A stretch of 64,000 bases of DNA from Odiellus spinosus (lineage: Eukaryota; Arthropoda; Arachnida; Opiliones; Phalangiidae), in the NCBI GenBank assembly GCA_963920705.1, contig OY987226.1, positions 30,504,424-30,568,423 of the forward strand, written 5' to 3'. The notes under the pieces are model-generated. The model saw nothing but the letters and a program-made list of their open reading frames with translations, had not been told where the DNA came from and did no database searches. Positions 21,601-36,600 of the stretch are shown piece by piece. Made by a program: the position numbers and the translations under genes. Every line of letters starts with the position of its first letter. The stretch's first letter is position 1.

Positions 21601-24600
21601 GAGTAATTCCTGATTTCGGGATAGCAGGTGGTCTTTAACGAATATTCAAAGTAAGAATAAACAAGTTGGGAAACCAAAATATAACCTCCCCGACCCCGAC
21701 GTTAAGGTAACATAACCTAAACTAACCTAACCTTACCTAAAATAAAAGATGAAAAGAAATGTAGAGTATTGGAAGAGTAGAAGAAACAGCGTCCATTTCA
21801 ATCACACTTCTCTATTTCCCATTTATGTTACGGAGTATAAGTTTTTTCCCTTAACCTCAAGGATTCAGAGAATGCAAAAGAGTGTCCTGCGTTACCCATA
21901 ATTGTGTGCGGCAGGTCGTAGACTTCTTAATATACACCAAATGAAATGTCCTGCGGTACCCATAATTATATGCGGCAGGCCTAGATTTCTTAATAGACAC
22001 ACCAAATGAAATGTTTATTTTCTAAATAAATATGTAAAATACAAGTTCTTGTAATATAAATTAACACTTGAGTATAGGCTGTACTGTGTGATTATCTTTG
22101 ATAATCCACTGATTTGATAAAGACGAAGAATTTAGTCTGGGATGGTAAGGAACACAAGGAATGAAAACGACGAAGATATGGTAGCAAGTTCCTCTTGGAC
22201 AAACCAAGGAATATTGAAGACTGAATGTTCCATTTACAACCCATTGTCGGTAGATGATTGGTAATTACTTCCGGTACAATTTTCGTCTGAAATTCTTGAT
22301 TTGACGTGCTAATAGAGGACCATTACTGATATTCTCATCATACAAGTGATCCCAGTCAATGGAAGAATCCAAGGATTGAGCTGGTTGAGAGGTTATTTTC
22401 CAAACCGGTTACAAGACGTTAGCTTCCACTCCTATGATAAAAAATATCTTAAAAGACTGAAAGTAGACTAATTTCCATACCGTTAGTACTTATATTTGAA
22501 TAGCTCCTTTTATGTTTACAATTTCGAGGCCGTATGAAGAACTGCCGAGCTTTTACTGACTGTAGGTATCTCATATGTCGAGTCCGAAAACACTAACTGC
22601 TTGCACGTTTCAATTCTTCGTAGCCGGGCCGTCTCTTTCTGGTGATAAATGAAAGCCGTGTCGCTGCTCTGTTGACTTCAAATGGTGATAACATTCTATG
22701 CTGGTTGATTATCTCTCTTAAGTCATTATAGCTCTTTCGTCTGGTCTGGCCTCGTCTCCTCTCGTTCGTCTCGTCTCGTCTCCTGGTCTCGAAGTTCACA
22801 CTACATGGCTTATTTCGATTTTGAAAATAATCGGAAATGTTTCTTGGTTTTATATTGGAGAAAACTGAAGCCTATTTTTTTTTCCAACATCAGATATCCA
22901 TTTTTTCTTCAAAATTGTTGTTTTTTAATCACGGGAAACCTACTGTACTTTTGTTCAAGGAGAGTTTTCACCACTATCATTTTTCTTGTATCAATCCGCC
23001 TCAGGTTTAAATCTTATATCATTTCTATCTTGGATGCCCGTGTAAACGTACCTTTATTTAGATTCTTCAATCCGCCCCAAGTTTGCAGAAAGCCTTAGCC
23101 TATACTGCCCGTTATACCTTTGCTTTTTGGACTAAATGATATATGGAAAACAGCTATGCGCGTGTTGCCAACTCAAGCTGGTATTAAACGGTCAAATTTC
23201 ACAAAATTTTTGGACAATTTCTTAAATATCTTCTAAACTATCTCGAATTTTAAATTGATTTTTCAACTGAATTATTAATTAGATTAAGTTTAACCATTTT
23301 GATATTTTTAATTATAAAATAAATTAATATTGCGTTACATTTCCCTAAACGATATCACACCATAAGGCTCATTTGCATTCACTGATTTCACTCCAAAAAG
23401 GTAGTATATAAACCGATCGAAATCCTTCATTAGTCGAGCGAAGTGGCCATGAAGTTGGGAGGAAAACCCCCTCCCTTCAATGTCTAGACGATTCTTGATC
23501 TCTAGGCGCTTGGTTCGCAATGTTAATTTACCCATTGGTGGGGCGATGTTTGGAGAGTGGAAGATCGATGTGGACCATATTAGTGAGGGACGCCTCGCTA
23601 GTATGGCCCGCTGAGATCGGACACTGGAGGTTGGACCTTGGTGTGGAGATGGTCGGAGGTGATTATAACAGTGGGAGACGTCCCATTGCGTATAATCGCC
23701 TTCAACTGTCCAGCATCGAGGTTTGACCGTAAAGTGGATGGTGGAAGGTGATAATATGCAATTGAAGACGTCCTGTTGCATATCATTGCACGACACTTGA
23801 AACTTAATGTGGCAGCCACGCTTAAAGGAGGTAATTCCCGTTAAATTTGAACGATAAGCGGGTATGATAATGTCTCTAGACTTTTGGCTCCACGAGCTCG
23901 GTCACGTGATATCCGCTTACACAGGATATCCGCTTACACAGGAAGTGACACACACACACACACAGACACACACACAAAGTTCAGTCGGGGAGGTAAAAAT
24001 GTAAATCTTGGAGAATGAATTTTCGTCTAAGTTAGAATACCAGCCTTTTCTATCGAACAGAAAGTTTTATTTTCGTTGACACGTAATCCCTAAAAAATAA
24101 TTAAGCCAAATTTAATGATAAGGGTCAAATGGGAGAAAATCGTCTGTTATGTTTTTACCTCTCCGAGTGAACTTTAGTTCACGGAGAGGTTCTGTCCTGA
24201 TCGTGTGTGTGTCTGTCGTTCGCGGTGTTCGCAATTACGTCATCGCAAGAAAATTCACTACTTTTCTCATAGGTGGCGGTACAATTTCCAAATTTTGAAA
24301 TTTCCTATTTAAATAAAACATCTCACAGGTGGTCTCCCAGTTACTCTCCGCACTCGACGCTGCTTCGCTTTTGAGATAGCCATGCGAACGCTCTAACGAC
24401 TTTGCTATAAGCACTTGAAGGAATGTTAGATAAAAACCTCTTAAATCTGGAAGGGGTGCACTACGGAAGCCAGGCCGTGTTATATTAGCGCCGCTTATAA
24501 TGCTTTATATGTATCCAATTAAATAAAAAATTTAATTTAAATTACAAAATAAAATATTACTAGTCTTAAACGATCATAATATTATATTTAAATTTAATTA

Positions 24601-27600
24601 TATTTGTTAAAGGAATTTGCCATTAACTTTTTGTCACTAGGTCACGCTAGATTAGTAGGAAGTAGGACTACAGCAACATAACGAAATAAAGTCGTACGAT
24701 TTTTTAAAAATTTTAATTATGCTTGATTTAAATTCTATAATAATTAGTTCTAGTCCTCTCTCAAAAAATCATATTTAAATTTAATTATATTTTGTAAATT
24801 AACTTTCTATCTGTAGGCATGGAATAATTAGTAGCTTATGCTGTATGTGACACTAGTTTCCCTCGAACTCGGATTAAAGCTTACCTTAATACCTTTCAGT
24901 CAAGGAAGGTCAAACTCATTTAGTCATTTTCTATAATTTGTTTAATCACATCATTCTCTTTAATTCAGTCTTAGGTTTAAATTAATTAATAATAAATAAT
25001 CTAGAAATTCAGTTGTGCTTATTCTTGTAAAATCCATTTCAACTACAATTTGTTTAATCATAGTTAATTTGATTCTATCATCATTACGTTTAATTTAGTC
25101 CTATAGCTTGAAAATAATTTAATTATGGTTTTATTGTTTTAATTTTGGTTAGAATAATTTTAATTTAAGATAAACTTCAACTATTATGTATCTGTAAAAT
25201 AACAGAGGCTCGAAAATTAAGGTAGTGGTATGACGCGTCCGTGCTTGCATGGTGCGTGGGGTCTCTTCGTAGAATATTCGAGTCTTTCGAGAGATTGAAA
25301 ATATAACTAAACATGTAGCTGAATACGTCGCTCTCGGGACGCTCCTATTTTTAATTCACATTAGAATTTGACTAGTTATTTTAATACGATTTTTTCGTAT
25401 CATTTATGATTAATAAAATAGTATGTCTTTTTCTATCATAATATCATATTTAAATTTAATTTTATTTTGCAAATAAATATGATGTAAACGTTCTACCAGC
25501 ACTAGTTTCATCGTGTAAAAAGTGTAGCGGCAAAAGTAACCTTATACAGGGTGGAAACCTTCGCCGGCGTCCAGTCGAGATACTTCCCCTTGCGCATTGT
25601 TGTTATTCAGTGAAATGTTAAGGGATTTACAGGCGCTATTGGGATCAGTTCACTTCAGTTCCACTTAATAATCAAAGGTTTCAGTTTTAATGTAGAGAAA
25701 TGAAGTGAAATCAATGACGGATTTAATTTAATTAGGAAAGAAAAGATGTCACTTGCGGAAACCAAATAGCCCAAATTGAAGTTAATCAAACATTTCCAAA
25801 TTTAAACATTAAACTCTTCAAATTTAAAAACAAAGCATTACATTAAATGTTCAAAATGTCTTCCGTCGACATTGACACATTGCCGACAACGGAATTGCCA
25901 GTTTTCTCTTTCGCGAGTTAACATCTCGGGAGAAACGAGAGCAGCCGCTTGCGCCTTGCTGAATTCGGTCTCGAAGGCTATCAAGTGTTGGTGGCTCAGT
26001 GGCGTACACAAGGCTTTGTACATACCCCCAAAAGAAAAAATCCACCGGCGTTAAATCTGGCGAACGAGGTGGCCAAGCGACTGGACCACCACGACCTATC
26101 CATTGGGGACCGAATTCCGCGTCTAGCCAATCCCGAGAAACACGTGCAAAATGCGGTGGTCGAGGGAAAATCCCCATTGGCTAAGGGCGAATCATCACCA
26201 AGAAAACTGGAGGATAAACGTTTGGTGTGGATTGTTAGCTGATCGGGTAATTGGACCTGTTTTTCTCGAAGAACATCTAAACGGAGATCGTTACGTTGAT
26301 CTCTTAAACACCGTAGTGTCCGATGCCCTAAACGATCTTCCCTTAGCAGAACGAAGACGAGTCTGGTACCAGCACGATGGTGCACCACCGCATTTTGCAC
26401 GTGTTTCTCGGGATTGGCTAGACGCGGAATTCGGTCCCCAATGGATAGGTCGTGGTGGTCCAGTTGCTTGGCCACCTCGTTCGCCAGATTTAACGCCGGT
26501 GGATTTTTTCTTTTGGGGGTATGTACAAAGCCTTGTGTACGCCACTGAGCCACCAACACTTGATAGCCTTCGAGACCGAATTCAGCAAGCGGCTGCTCTC
26601 GTTTCTCCCGAGATATTAACTCGCGAAAGAGAAAACTGGCAATTCCGTTGTCGGCAATGTGTCAATGTCGACGGAAGACATTTTGAACATTTAATGTAAT
26701 GCTTTGTTATTAAATTTGAAGAGTTTAATGTTTAAATTTGGAAATGTTTGATTAACTTCAATTTGGGCTATTTGGTTTCCGCAAGTGACATCTTTTCTTT
26801 CCTAATTAAATTAAATTAAATCCGTCATTGATTTCACTTATGCATTTAATTTCTCTACATTAAAACTGAAACCTTTGATTATTAAGTGGAACTGAAGTGA
26901 ACTGATCCCAATAGCGCCTGTAAATCCCTTAACATTTCACTGGATAACAACAATGCGTAAGGGGAAGTATCTCGACTGGACGCCGGCGAAGGTTTCCACC
27001 CTGTATAGCAAGAAGTGTGCCACTCCTCTTTCTTATTTTAACCAAATTAAAATAATTTTTTAACATCGTATACCTGGTTTCATTAGTTTTAACCTCCCCG
27101 TCGTCTCTGTGTGTCTGTGTGTCTGTCACTTCCGGTGTAAGCGGATATCCTGTGTAACCGGATATCACGTGACCTAGCACGTAGAGCAAAAATCTTGGGA
27201 CTCAAGACGTAAACATGCCATCTTATCGTTCAATTCCGTTCAACGGGAATTCCTATAATCAGGCTGCCACATGGATAAGCTTCAGGTGTCGTGCGATTTT
27301 ATGCAACCGTGGACGTCTCCCATTGCATATTACCGCCTTCCACCATCCACATCAAACCTCGATGCTGGGCAGTTGAAGGCGATTATACACAATGGGACGT
27401 CTCCCACTGTTATAATCACCTCCGACCATCCTAACGCACCAAGGTCCAACCTTTAGTTTCCGATCTCAGCGGGCCATATTAGCGAGGCGTCCCTCAACTA
27501 ATATGGTCCACATCAACCATCAACTCGCCCCCTCTACGGGTCAGATTTGCGTTCGTAGCTACACTGAGCGCCTGGTGTAATAACTACCTCCAGACATTGA

Positions 27601-30600
27601 ACAGGGGGTGGGTTCCCCTTTCTTCACAGCTTTAAGTTACAGATACCTAATAATGTTTTTCGATCGCCTTATATACCACTTTTTTTACACTAACGCGTTG
27701 TAGCCTTATGGCGTGGTATCTTTCAGTGAATTGAAACGAAATGTTCATTTAAACTATAATTAAAATTTCTTAAATTACTTAACTTAGTCTAATTAATAAT
27801 TTCGCTGAAAATTAAATTAAAATTAAATGTTATTTTAGAAGATATTTAAGAAATTGTCTAAGAATTTTGTGAAATTTGTGTGTTCAATACCAGCTCGAGT
27901 TGGCAGCACGCGTTAAGCTATTTTCCATGTACCATTTAGTCCAAAAACATAGGTATAAAGGTATTGTAGGCTTAGGCTTGCTGCAAACTCAGGGTGGATT
28001 GGAAAACTAATACAGTTCAACTTCTACGCATATGGAAGTAGTCTTGTTTTTTATCTATTTTAATTGATTGATTTAATTTTTTTAGCTTAGCCTCAGTTAT
28101 TAAAATGTGTAGGTGTTTTTTTTTTATTTTGTTTATCGCATATATAAAAGCGTGAAATACTATTTCGGCCGTCAGAGAAAAAGCTGGGATCGAAGAGCTG
28201 GTTACCTTTTCACTCGCCGTACCAATTCACTAGTGTGATGGTAATTCGACAGCGGTTCTTAGCTGCTTCGACTGGCGTTTCTCTCCGTGGAGTGATACCT
28301 CCTTTACCTCGGTGTCGAGGAGAGCTAATACACGTGTGTTTGGGCTTCGTACTTGTACTTAACCTTAAGGCCTGCGTAAAAGCCTCATATAATGTAAGGT
28401 CTTATGGGTGATTTGCACTTGACATTTGGAGCGAATGTACCCGTATATCTAACTTAAACTTCTCCATTACCTACTTTGATTTTCATGTACTTGAGTTCCG
28501 TGACTGGAATGTGCTTTAAACCCAATCTTTAATAATTCGCCATTGAATAACAAACCAACTATTACCACGTAGGATAGGAGACATGATAATTGAGGTCTAC
28601 AAGTTGAATAACCTGCCACAAACTTGTTAATGCCTACCGTCGTTTATTTTCGGTGACGTTTTAGCTAGTGTGTAGTCACGTAAAATAACGTTTGTTTCAC
28701 AACTTGTGTTGTACACTAAAGCCATGTATAGGTTCAATTTGATATAACATTTTGCCTTTTCACGTTACTTGGTCTACAAATACTCTACAACCGTCAAAAT
28801 TCTGATATGGTTTTAAAAGAAGAACCTTGACCTTGTGTATTTAATCTCATATCGAGATTAAATGTTTTTCGCATCTAATTTTAATTGGTTTATCAATATG
28901 TTATTTGTATAGATATTTTTTTTAAGATTTCATATTTTTTAGATTAAAATAAATTTATTATTCAGGAAGATTTTGTAGAATCTAGTTCTCAGGATTACCG
29001 GTGTTGAAAATTTATTTTGCTAATGTTATCTTGATGTCTGTGTTTTCTGCCCGCTATTTGGTAGTAGTAAGATTAATATTTTTCATTTTAATTAATTGAG
29101 TTATTTGGCGTTTATTTGATAATTTGCTTTACTTAAATTGTTCGTGTAAGGGCTATTTTACATATTACCAAAGATTACTAATTTCAGTTGTCTTAATTCT
29201 GATTTTTTTGTTTTAATACTGAATTATGGACTGGATTATTTATCTTGAAATCTATGTGGTTATATCTTATTTATTTTCCTTTTTTTCTCTAGTTAGGTTT
29301 GGTTTTAAGTAGAGAATTATTTAGGGTTTTGTTGGTATACTGAAGAAATGCATATAGGTTCAATGTGATATAATATTTTGCCTATTGGCGTTACTTGGTC
29401 TGCAAATACTCTAGAGCCTTCAAAATTATTATATGGTTTTAAAAGAAGAACCTTGACCTTGCTTATTTCACTCGATACGCATTTATATTAAAATTAATTC
29501 ATTATTCAGCAAATTTTTTTTTGCACTTGACTTTTGGAGCGAATGTACCCGTATATCTAACTTAAACTTCTCCATTACCTACTTTGATTTTCATGTACTT
29601 GAGTTCCGTGACTGGAATGTGCTTTAAACCCAATCTTTAATAATTCGCCATTGAATAACAAACCAACTATTACCACGTAGGATAGGAGACATGATAATTG
29701 AGGTCTACATGTTGAATAACCTGCCACAAACTTGTATTTAATAGAATAACCGGCTGAGTACAGGGACTGGAAGTCTGCAACAGACTTCTAGTATTATTTT
29801 TTTCTTTTCGGCTGAATATTGAGAGAATTAGCTTTATGTACCGGGATAAACTTACTTCCTAGCCAAGCTGGAAACAATGTATTGGGACTTTGTTATAAGA
29901 ACAAGTTTCTAGCACGCGCTTTCAATTTCATTTTTTCAATTGCTCGCGTGTTTGCTATATTTGCGAATTTGTTTCGCACGAAAATGCCGCGTATACGCAA
30001 GGGTATAATTCACAAGAAACGCTGGATTTGAAGTAAATTCTTCATTAATATTTGCAATTTCTCGCGCAAAACGCCATTAATGTCTAGGCGACTTCCTTGC
30101 ATCTATCGCGTCTAATGCGCTCTCTTAAGGATATTAATTGGTGCATTCACGTCATCAGCGTAAAGATATAAATAGATTTACGAAGAACGCGTGCTGGTAT
30201 GTTTGGTAGATCTAAATGGCCAAAACGTTAGAGTTCTAATTTTTTTTTTTTCAATTTCTCCGAATGTCTAAAGTAAATAAGTGCGTGTAAACAAGCTAAG
30301 CTTCAATTTTGCACACCTTTAAAGCATAATAACGTCATTTAAGCAAAGGAACATATGTGTATTTGCGACTTGCGTAAAATCGAGTTCATCAGCACGCGAG
30401 TATGTGTAACCCACTAAATTTCAAGTCCGAAACCACTTTACGCGTGCAAAATATCAAAGCGATTCTGATATTCTTGGGAAAATCAGTTTAATGTATGGGG
30501 AAATACTGTAATTTTCTGGCAAATATTCGAACAGTGGCGTAAGAATTGGTTTTAATAACTAGCACGGGTTTTCAAATTAATATTTTATAAGCCTCGCACG

Positions 30601-33600
30601 TTTCCAAATGTATTTCACGCGAAATTGTTGCGTGTACGCATGCGCAGATCGAACCAGGTTATTTATACCACAATTTACAGTTGACTATCATTCTTAAACC
30701 GGATTGACATTGAATTTTCTTGTGTTTTAATTGGTATATATGATATGGTTCATCCTATAGTGAAATGTAGACCGAGTGGGGAAAAGAATCACGTGATTGG
30801 ATCTCTTAATGACTGCTAGTTTTAGTTTCACACTTTTCCCCACATGAAATTAATGTTTATCCCAATTAAGTATAGTAGAACTATGCTTTTTAATGCCTAC
30901 TGTCGTTTATTTTCGGTGACGTTTTAGCTAGTGTGTAGTCACGTAAAATAACGTTTGTTTCACAACTTGTGTTGTATACTGAAGCCATGTATAGGTTCAA
31001 TTTGATATAACATTTTGCCTTTTCACGTTACTTGGTCTACAAATACTCTACAACCGTCAAAATTCTGATATGGTTTTAAAAGAAGAACCTTGACCTTGTG
31101 TATTTAATCTCATATCGAGATTAAATGTTTTTCGCATCTAATTTTAATTGGTTTATCAATATGTTATTTGTATAGATATTTTTTTTAAGATTTTATATTT
31201 TTTAGATTAAAATAAATTTATTATTCCAGAAGATTTTGTAGAATCTAGTTCTCAGGATTACCGGTGTTGAAAATTTATTTTGCTAATGTTATCTTGATGT
31301 CTGTGTTTTCTGCCCGCTATTTGGTAGTGGTAAGATTAATATTTTTAATTTTAATTAATTGACTTATTTGGCGTTTATTTGATAATTTGCTTTACTTAAA
31401 TTGTTCGTGTAAGGGCTATTTTACATATTACCAAAGATTGCTAATTTCAGTTGTCTTAATTCTGATTTTTTTGTTTTAATACTGAATTATGGACTGGATT
31501 ATTTATCTTGAAATCTATGTGGTTATAACTTATTTATTTTCCTTTTTTTCTCTAGTTAGGTTTGGTTTTAAGTAGAGAATTATTTAGGGTTGTGTTGGTA
31601 TACTGAAGAAATGCATATAGGTTCAATGTGATATAATATTTTGCCTATTTCGCTGTTTCTTCTACTCATCCAATACTCTACATTTCTTTTCATCTTTTAT
31701 TTTAGGTAGGGTTAGGTTAGGTTAGATTACCTTAACGTCGGGGTCGGGGAGGTTATATTTTGGTTTCCCAACTTGTCTTGTTTAGCATTGTTATTTTAAT
31801 ACGATTTTTTCGTATCAGTTATGCTTAATAAAATAGTTTGTCTTCTGTTATCATAATATCATATTTAAATTTCATTTTATTTTGAAAATAAATATTATGT
31901 AAACGTTCTACCAGCAGGTTAATTCTTATAAACCGTGTAGCGGCAAAAGTAACAATATAGTAAGAAGTGTGCCACTCCTCTTTCTTATTTTAACCTAATT
32001 ATAAAATCAATTTTTAACATCGTCTACCTGGTTTCATTAGTTTTCTTGTTTACAATTAGACTTGGGACGAGGAGAGGTAATATTTTGGTTTCCCAACTTG
32101 TTTATTAAATATTTGCGAGTGAATAAAATCACTAATGTTTTGAAATTAGACTCTAAATCCTGTCAGATTGCGAATATAATTAAATTTTTTGTTTTAAAAG
32201 AAAATTTAACATATCTGACACTTCAGTCATCCGAAATCATAACATATCTTTCTGGGTCTTTGTTCTGAGACATTTTTGATATAATATCTGTTCCTTCAGT
32301 CTTACATTTTATAGTAAACTTATATATCAATAGACTTGTCCTTTAAAAGTATTCAGTTATACATTAATAATGTAATGTTCTTCCATATCGCGAGACTTTT
32401 TCTTTAAAAATCGTAAAATTTTTAGTTGTATATAAATACCAAAATCTTCAGTTGATGCAGCGAATTCTTTACATTTTCCCCATTGCCCTTTAAACTAAAT
32501 TTCATCACTTTTTAATGTTAACTGACGAAATTTCAAAACTCATAAACCAACTTCCATAGGCTACGGCCATTGTGGTACAAATATAATGATGAATTATCAC
32601 AATAAATGGTGCGCCTCCTCATTCTAATCTCTCGCTCTCGTACCTATCCACGTATTATGGGAAACCCGTCAAGTCTCGAAGCAAGAGGGGGAAAGGGTTA
32701 CCGCCCAGTTTGTCTCTCTCGTCATAGCTTAGTCAGAATAGGATCTGAATGGAAACTACGAGAGCGACATTTCTTAATAGATCCGCGCGTAAAGAGTGTA
32801 CCCCAATGACGCACTGCCCCTGCAAGTTCCTCTTCGAATATACCATTTAGCCATTACTTGGGGCGCTATAGCGGCATAGGGCGAACTTTCAATTGGTGAA
32901 AATGGCGGGGAAAAACCTGCATGGGGTAATGCGCGCCAAGGTTACGCGCGTCTCACTGAGCGAAGTTTTTTTTTATTCGCCACTAGTAGACGCCACTGTA
33001 CGGGCATGCGTACAGTGGAAGAGCTAAAAGGTGTATTCGTCTATATCTATGGCAGCCTCAGTTGATGCAGCGAAATTTTTACATTTTCCCCGAGCCCTTT
33101 AAACCAATTTTATATATTTTTCATAATTTTTGATGTTACGTTAATACTTCCGACATGTCGCAGTTGACACAGCGAAATCTTTACGTTATTCCCATTGTCC
33201 TTTTAAGCTAATTAATTTTTTTTATCATTTTTGATGTTAATAACTCCGGCAGCCGTAGTTGAGAGAGCGAAATCTTTATATTTTCCCCATTGCCCTTTAA
33301 ACCAAATTTAAATTAATATTTTCATCATTTTTGATGTTAATACGTCCGACAGCCGCATATAAATCTTTATACTTTCCCCGTTGCCCTTTAAGACAAATTT
33401 ACATTATTTTTTCATAATTTTTTATGTTAATACCTCCGACAGCCGCAGCGAAATCTGCATATTTTCCTCCATTGCCCTTTAAACCAAATTTAAATCAAGG
33501 TTCTTACAAAAATTCTGCGCATTATTAGGCTGGCTTATAGAGCCCTATTTTAGGGCGGGGTTTCGGTACGAGACCCTTCGACGATTTAGGGAGGGTTGAC

Positions 33601-36600
33601 AACGTGTATTCCCCACACCCTACGTTGATCGGAATTCTATATTGCGAAACAAGTAGTCCCGCGCTTAGAAGAACCTGCTTTTGAAAACCTCTGTGCCTAG
33701 ACTGCAGCTGATTGAAAAGATAACCCTTTAAAGAATTCAATGGTTCAAGGTTATTACAAAAATTCTGAGAATAGTTTATTTTAAAAGAATTTGACCATAT
33801 AGTTCAAGAGTAGAGGCAATGTAAGGACGGCTATAATAAATGGTACCTCAACAAGCAGCAACAGTCTGACTACATTTAGCATGAGGTAAATATTGCGTTA
33901 AACATTTTATAATTTAAAGAGAGCTGGAATGTTGAGTAAAAATACAGTGTTCTAGAAATAATGTTTTATTTTATTTATAAATTACTGGAGTGGGTAAATA
34001 ATGAATATATAATATTGTTGGCAAAGTTGTCAATTTTGCCTTGTAACGAGTTTTTTTTTTCTTTAAACGACATTATAACTATTAATTTCAAATCATAAAA
34101 TCATAAATTGAATATTGACAATTTACAAAAATTATAATTTTATAATAAATAGTATAAGGTTTTGGTCCGTAGCTCTTTTTTTAGTTTAGTTTTATATGAA
34201 TTTTATCGATGTATTACGCATTTAAAGTTTTCGAGTAATGTTAATTATCTTTTTAAAGTGAAGTTGTCACCACCTTTTTCGAACTTTTATAGTTTTATCA
34301 TACTATTAAAAACGCCATATTCAAAATCTTATACCTCGTGTTTTTAATAAACTTAAAAATGAAAATGTCAAAAATATATAGGTACTTTTTTAGATATATG
34401 ACGTAGTTTATTTCTGGAGCGATATTTTTCATACAAAGGGCAGGAATTTCTTGAGTAAAAAATTTCAATTTTGTTTAAAAATAGGCCGATCCGACGGGCT
34501 GATCATAATCAATTCACTGGCTAGAAAGCGTTATATTCAAAGCAAAAGAAATAAATATTATAATCTTCACACGCTAAATTAGACAAGCCCTTCGTTAAAC
34601 ACCAATAATGCGCAGAAATTTTGTAAGAACCTTGGTTAAAGAAATAATCTTCGCCTGGGGCTTCGTTCAGAGCGAGAAAAACAGACAGCAATAAAAAGAG
34701 CTATAAGCCACCTCTAAGTCAGTGCGCCCGAGGAATCGCACCTCAGTGACGTCACTGGCGTGCTGAAAAACTAGAAGGGAAAAGGAAGAGGCTTTTCAAA
34801 CAAGTTGGAGTTTTTTTTTCGGGAAAAAGCCCCCGTTGATTTAAATGAATTTTTTCATCATTTTTTATGTCAATACCTTCCCCATTGCCGTTCGCAATCT
34901 CAATCATTTTTAAAAACGAGAGTACTTTTAAGGCGGACAAATCAAAACGGTAGGATTATAGTTTATCTAACTAACCCAACAAACACCTTTTTCTGACTAA
35001 TTAGACCATGGGGAGTTCAAAAAAAATAGTTAAAAAAATATTGGCCCGCCGCAAATATTTAAAATTTTTTTTTGAAAATTTGAAATTCCCATGCTAAAAT
35101 CCCATAGAATGCGCCATAGGTTGGGTTAGGTTAGGTTAGGTTGGGTTAGAATCTATGGGATTTAGCACGCAAAATTTGAAGTTTACGTGTTAAATCCCAT
35201 AGATTCTGACCCAACCTAACCTAGCCTAACCTAACCTAACCTAACCTATGGCGCATTCTATGGGATTTTAGCATGGGAATTTCAAATTTTCAAAAAAAAA
35301 TTTGAAATATTTGCGGCGGGCCAATATTTTTTTAACTATTTTTTTTGAACTCCCCATGGTCTAATTAATCAGAAAAAAGTGTTTGTTGGGTTAGTTAGAT
35401 AAACTATAATCCTACCATTAAAACAATGATATTTTATGCAGAAGCCGATGAAACCCTCATCGGCTTCTGTTCTATGGGATTTAGATTTTTTGAAAACGAC
35501 TTACCTTTCAGATTTATTTTCTAATGCTTCCAGATATTTTTCAGGCTTTATTTTAAGACTAACTTCATAATTTTATACTGATTAGTTTGGCCACAATCTA
35601 TTTATAAAAAAGGCAAAAATATGAAGGCGGAGAAATTAAGTCATTAGCGTTCAATTTCCATAGCCTCCAAATCAAGCGCGCTCCTGCGCGTGAATTTAAA
35701 AACCTATAGAAAACCTAAGCCTAATTTGTCAAATGAGGCTTTGGATTTTGCCGACTCAATTTCTCCGCCTTACTATTTCCTCCGTTTTCATAAATAGATT
35801 GTGGGCCAACTAATTGGTGTAAAATTATGAAATTTGTCTTAAAATAAAGCTCGAAAATCAGAGTTTCAAAAATATCTGGAAGTATTAGAAAATAAATCCG
35901 AAAGGTAAGCCACTTTCAAAAAACCAAATCCCATAGAATAACATTACGAATTTGGCCATGAGTGAAACTAGCTCAGTACCAAACTAAAGTTCAACTTCAA
36001 AATTAATTTTAAAACACTTAGACTTAATATTTTTAAATGAAACTTGGAAGGGTACACGTTCGAACTTTAATCTTTTGTTTAAAATTAGTTCCAACTGTAA
36101 CAAATGATTATTTCGTTTAGTTATGCCCAGGGGCGTAGGAACGTTTTTCAGATTGGAGGGGGCAAAATCTGCAAAAATTTGAAAATTTTTTGGTTTTGTT
36201 GATACATTGAAATTTATTTTCAAATGCATATTTTTTCAGATGGGACGGGGGGGGGGCAATTATGATAATTTTCTTTTTAACAATAAAATTTAATTTAATT
36301 TTTCAAATAGTCCTAGTCCTACTACAAGTACTGTACAACACCAGGTATTGTATAATAATATTCAAATAATTCACTAGAGTCGAGATAGCTACTGCATGGT
36401 TAAAAAGAAACTATTAAATAAACGTTTTTAGGAGAGCTTTCGGACGTATATTTGTTATTTTTGTAAATTTTGTTATGTTCGAGTAGAAAAGGATTGAAAA
36501 GGAAGTCGGTACTCTAGTATGTCCGAAAGCTCTCATAAAACATATATTTAATAAACTGTTGCTTTTAACCATGCAGTAGCTGACTCTTAAATTATTTTAT

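Larger units (their letters stand above)
25545..27005. mobile_element. Rearranged mariner-like (DD41D-type) element, palindromic
   Basis: Terminal inverted repeats start TACAGGGTGG with a TA target duplication (25543-25544, 27006-27007). Left arm 25545-26158 is an inverted copy of right arm 26386-27005, so both ends carry the 3' end of the transposase. An uninterrupted relative of the flanks exists at 31941-31975, which gives an empty site. The element inserted in one copy of a dispersed repeat. Confidence 0.88.
20590..32290. mobile_element. Nested inverted-repeat complex inside the TLC intron
   Basis: Outer arms: 20600-20780 is inverted at 32090-32280 and 21650-21790 at 31650-31790 (both with a short cctaac tract and the words 'gggaaaccaaaatataacctccccg'). 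Inner arms: 23060-23990 inverted at 27090-28010. Order and orientation are consistent with a large foldback element or repeated insertion. 21889-22012 has a ~70-bp tandem pair (cctgcgktacccataatt). No coherent transposase apart from the mariner-like fragment. 22013-23060 shows nothing else. Confidence 0.6.

Noticed and set aside
35118-35247. Chromosome end from TTAGG repeats
   Set aside because: Tracts are short, degenerate and in both orientations inside foldback elements, with much DNA on both sides.
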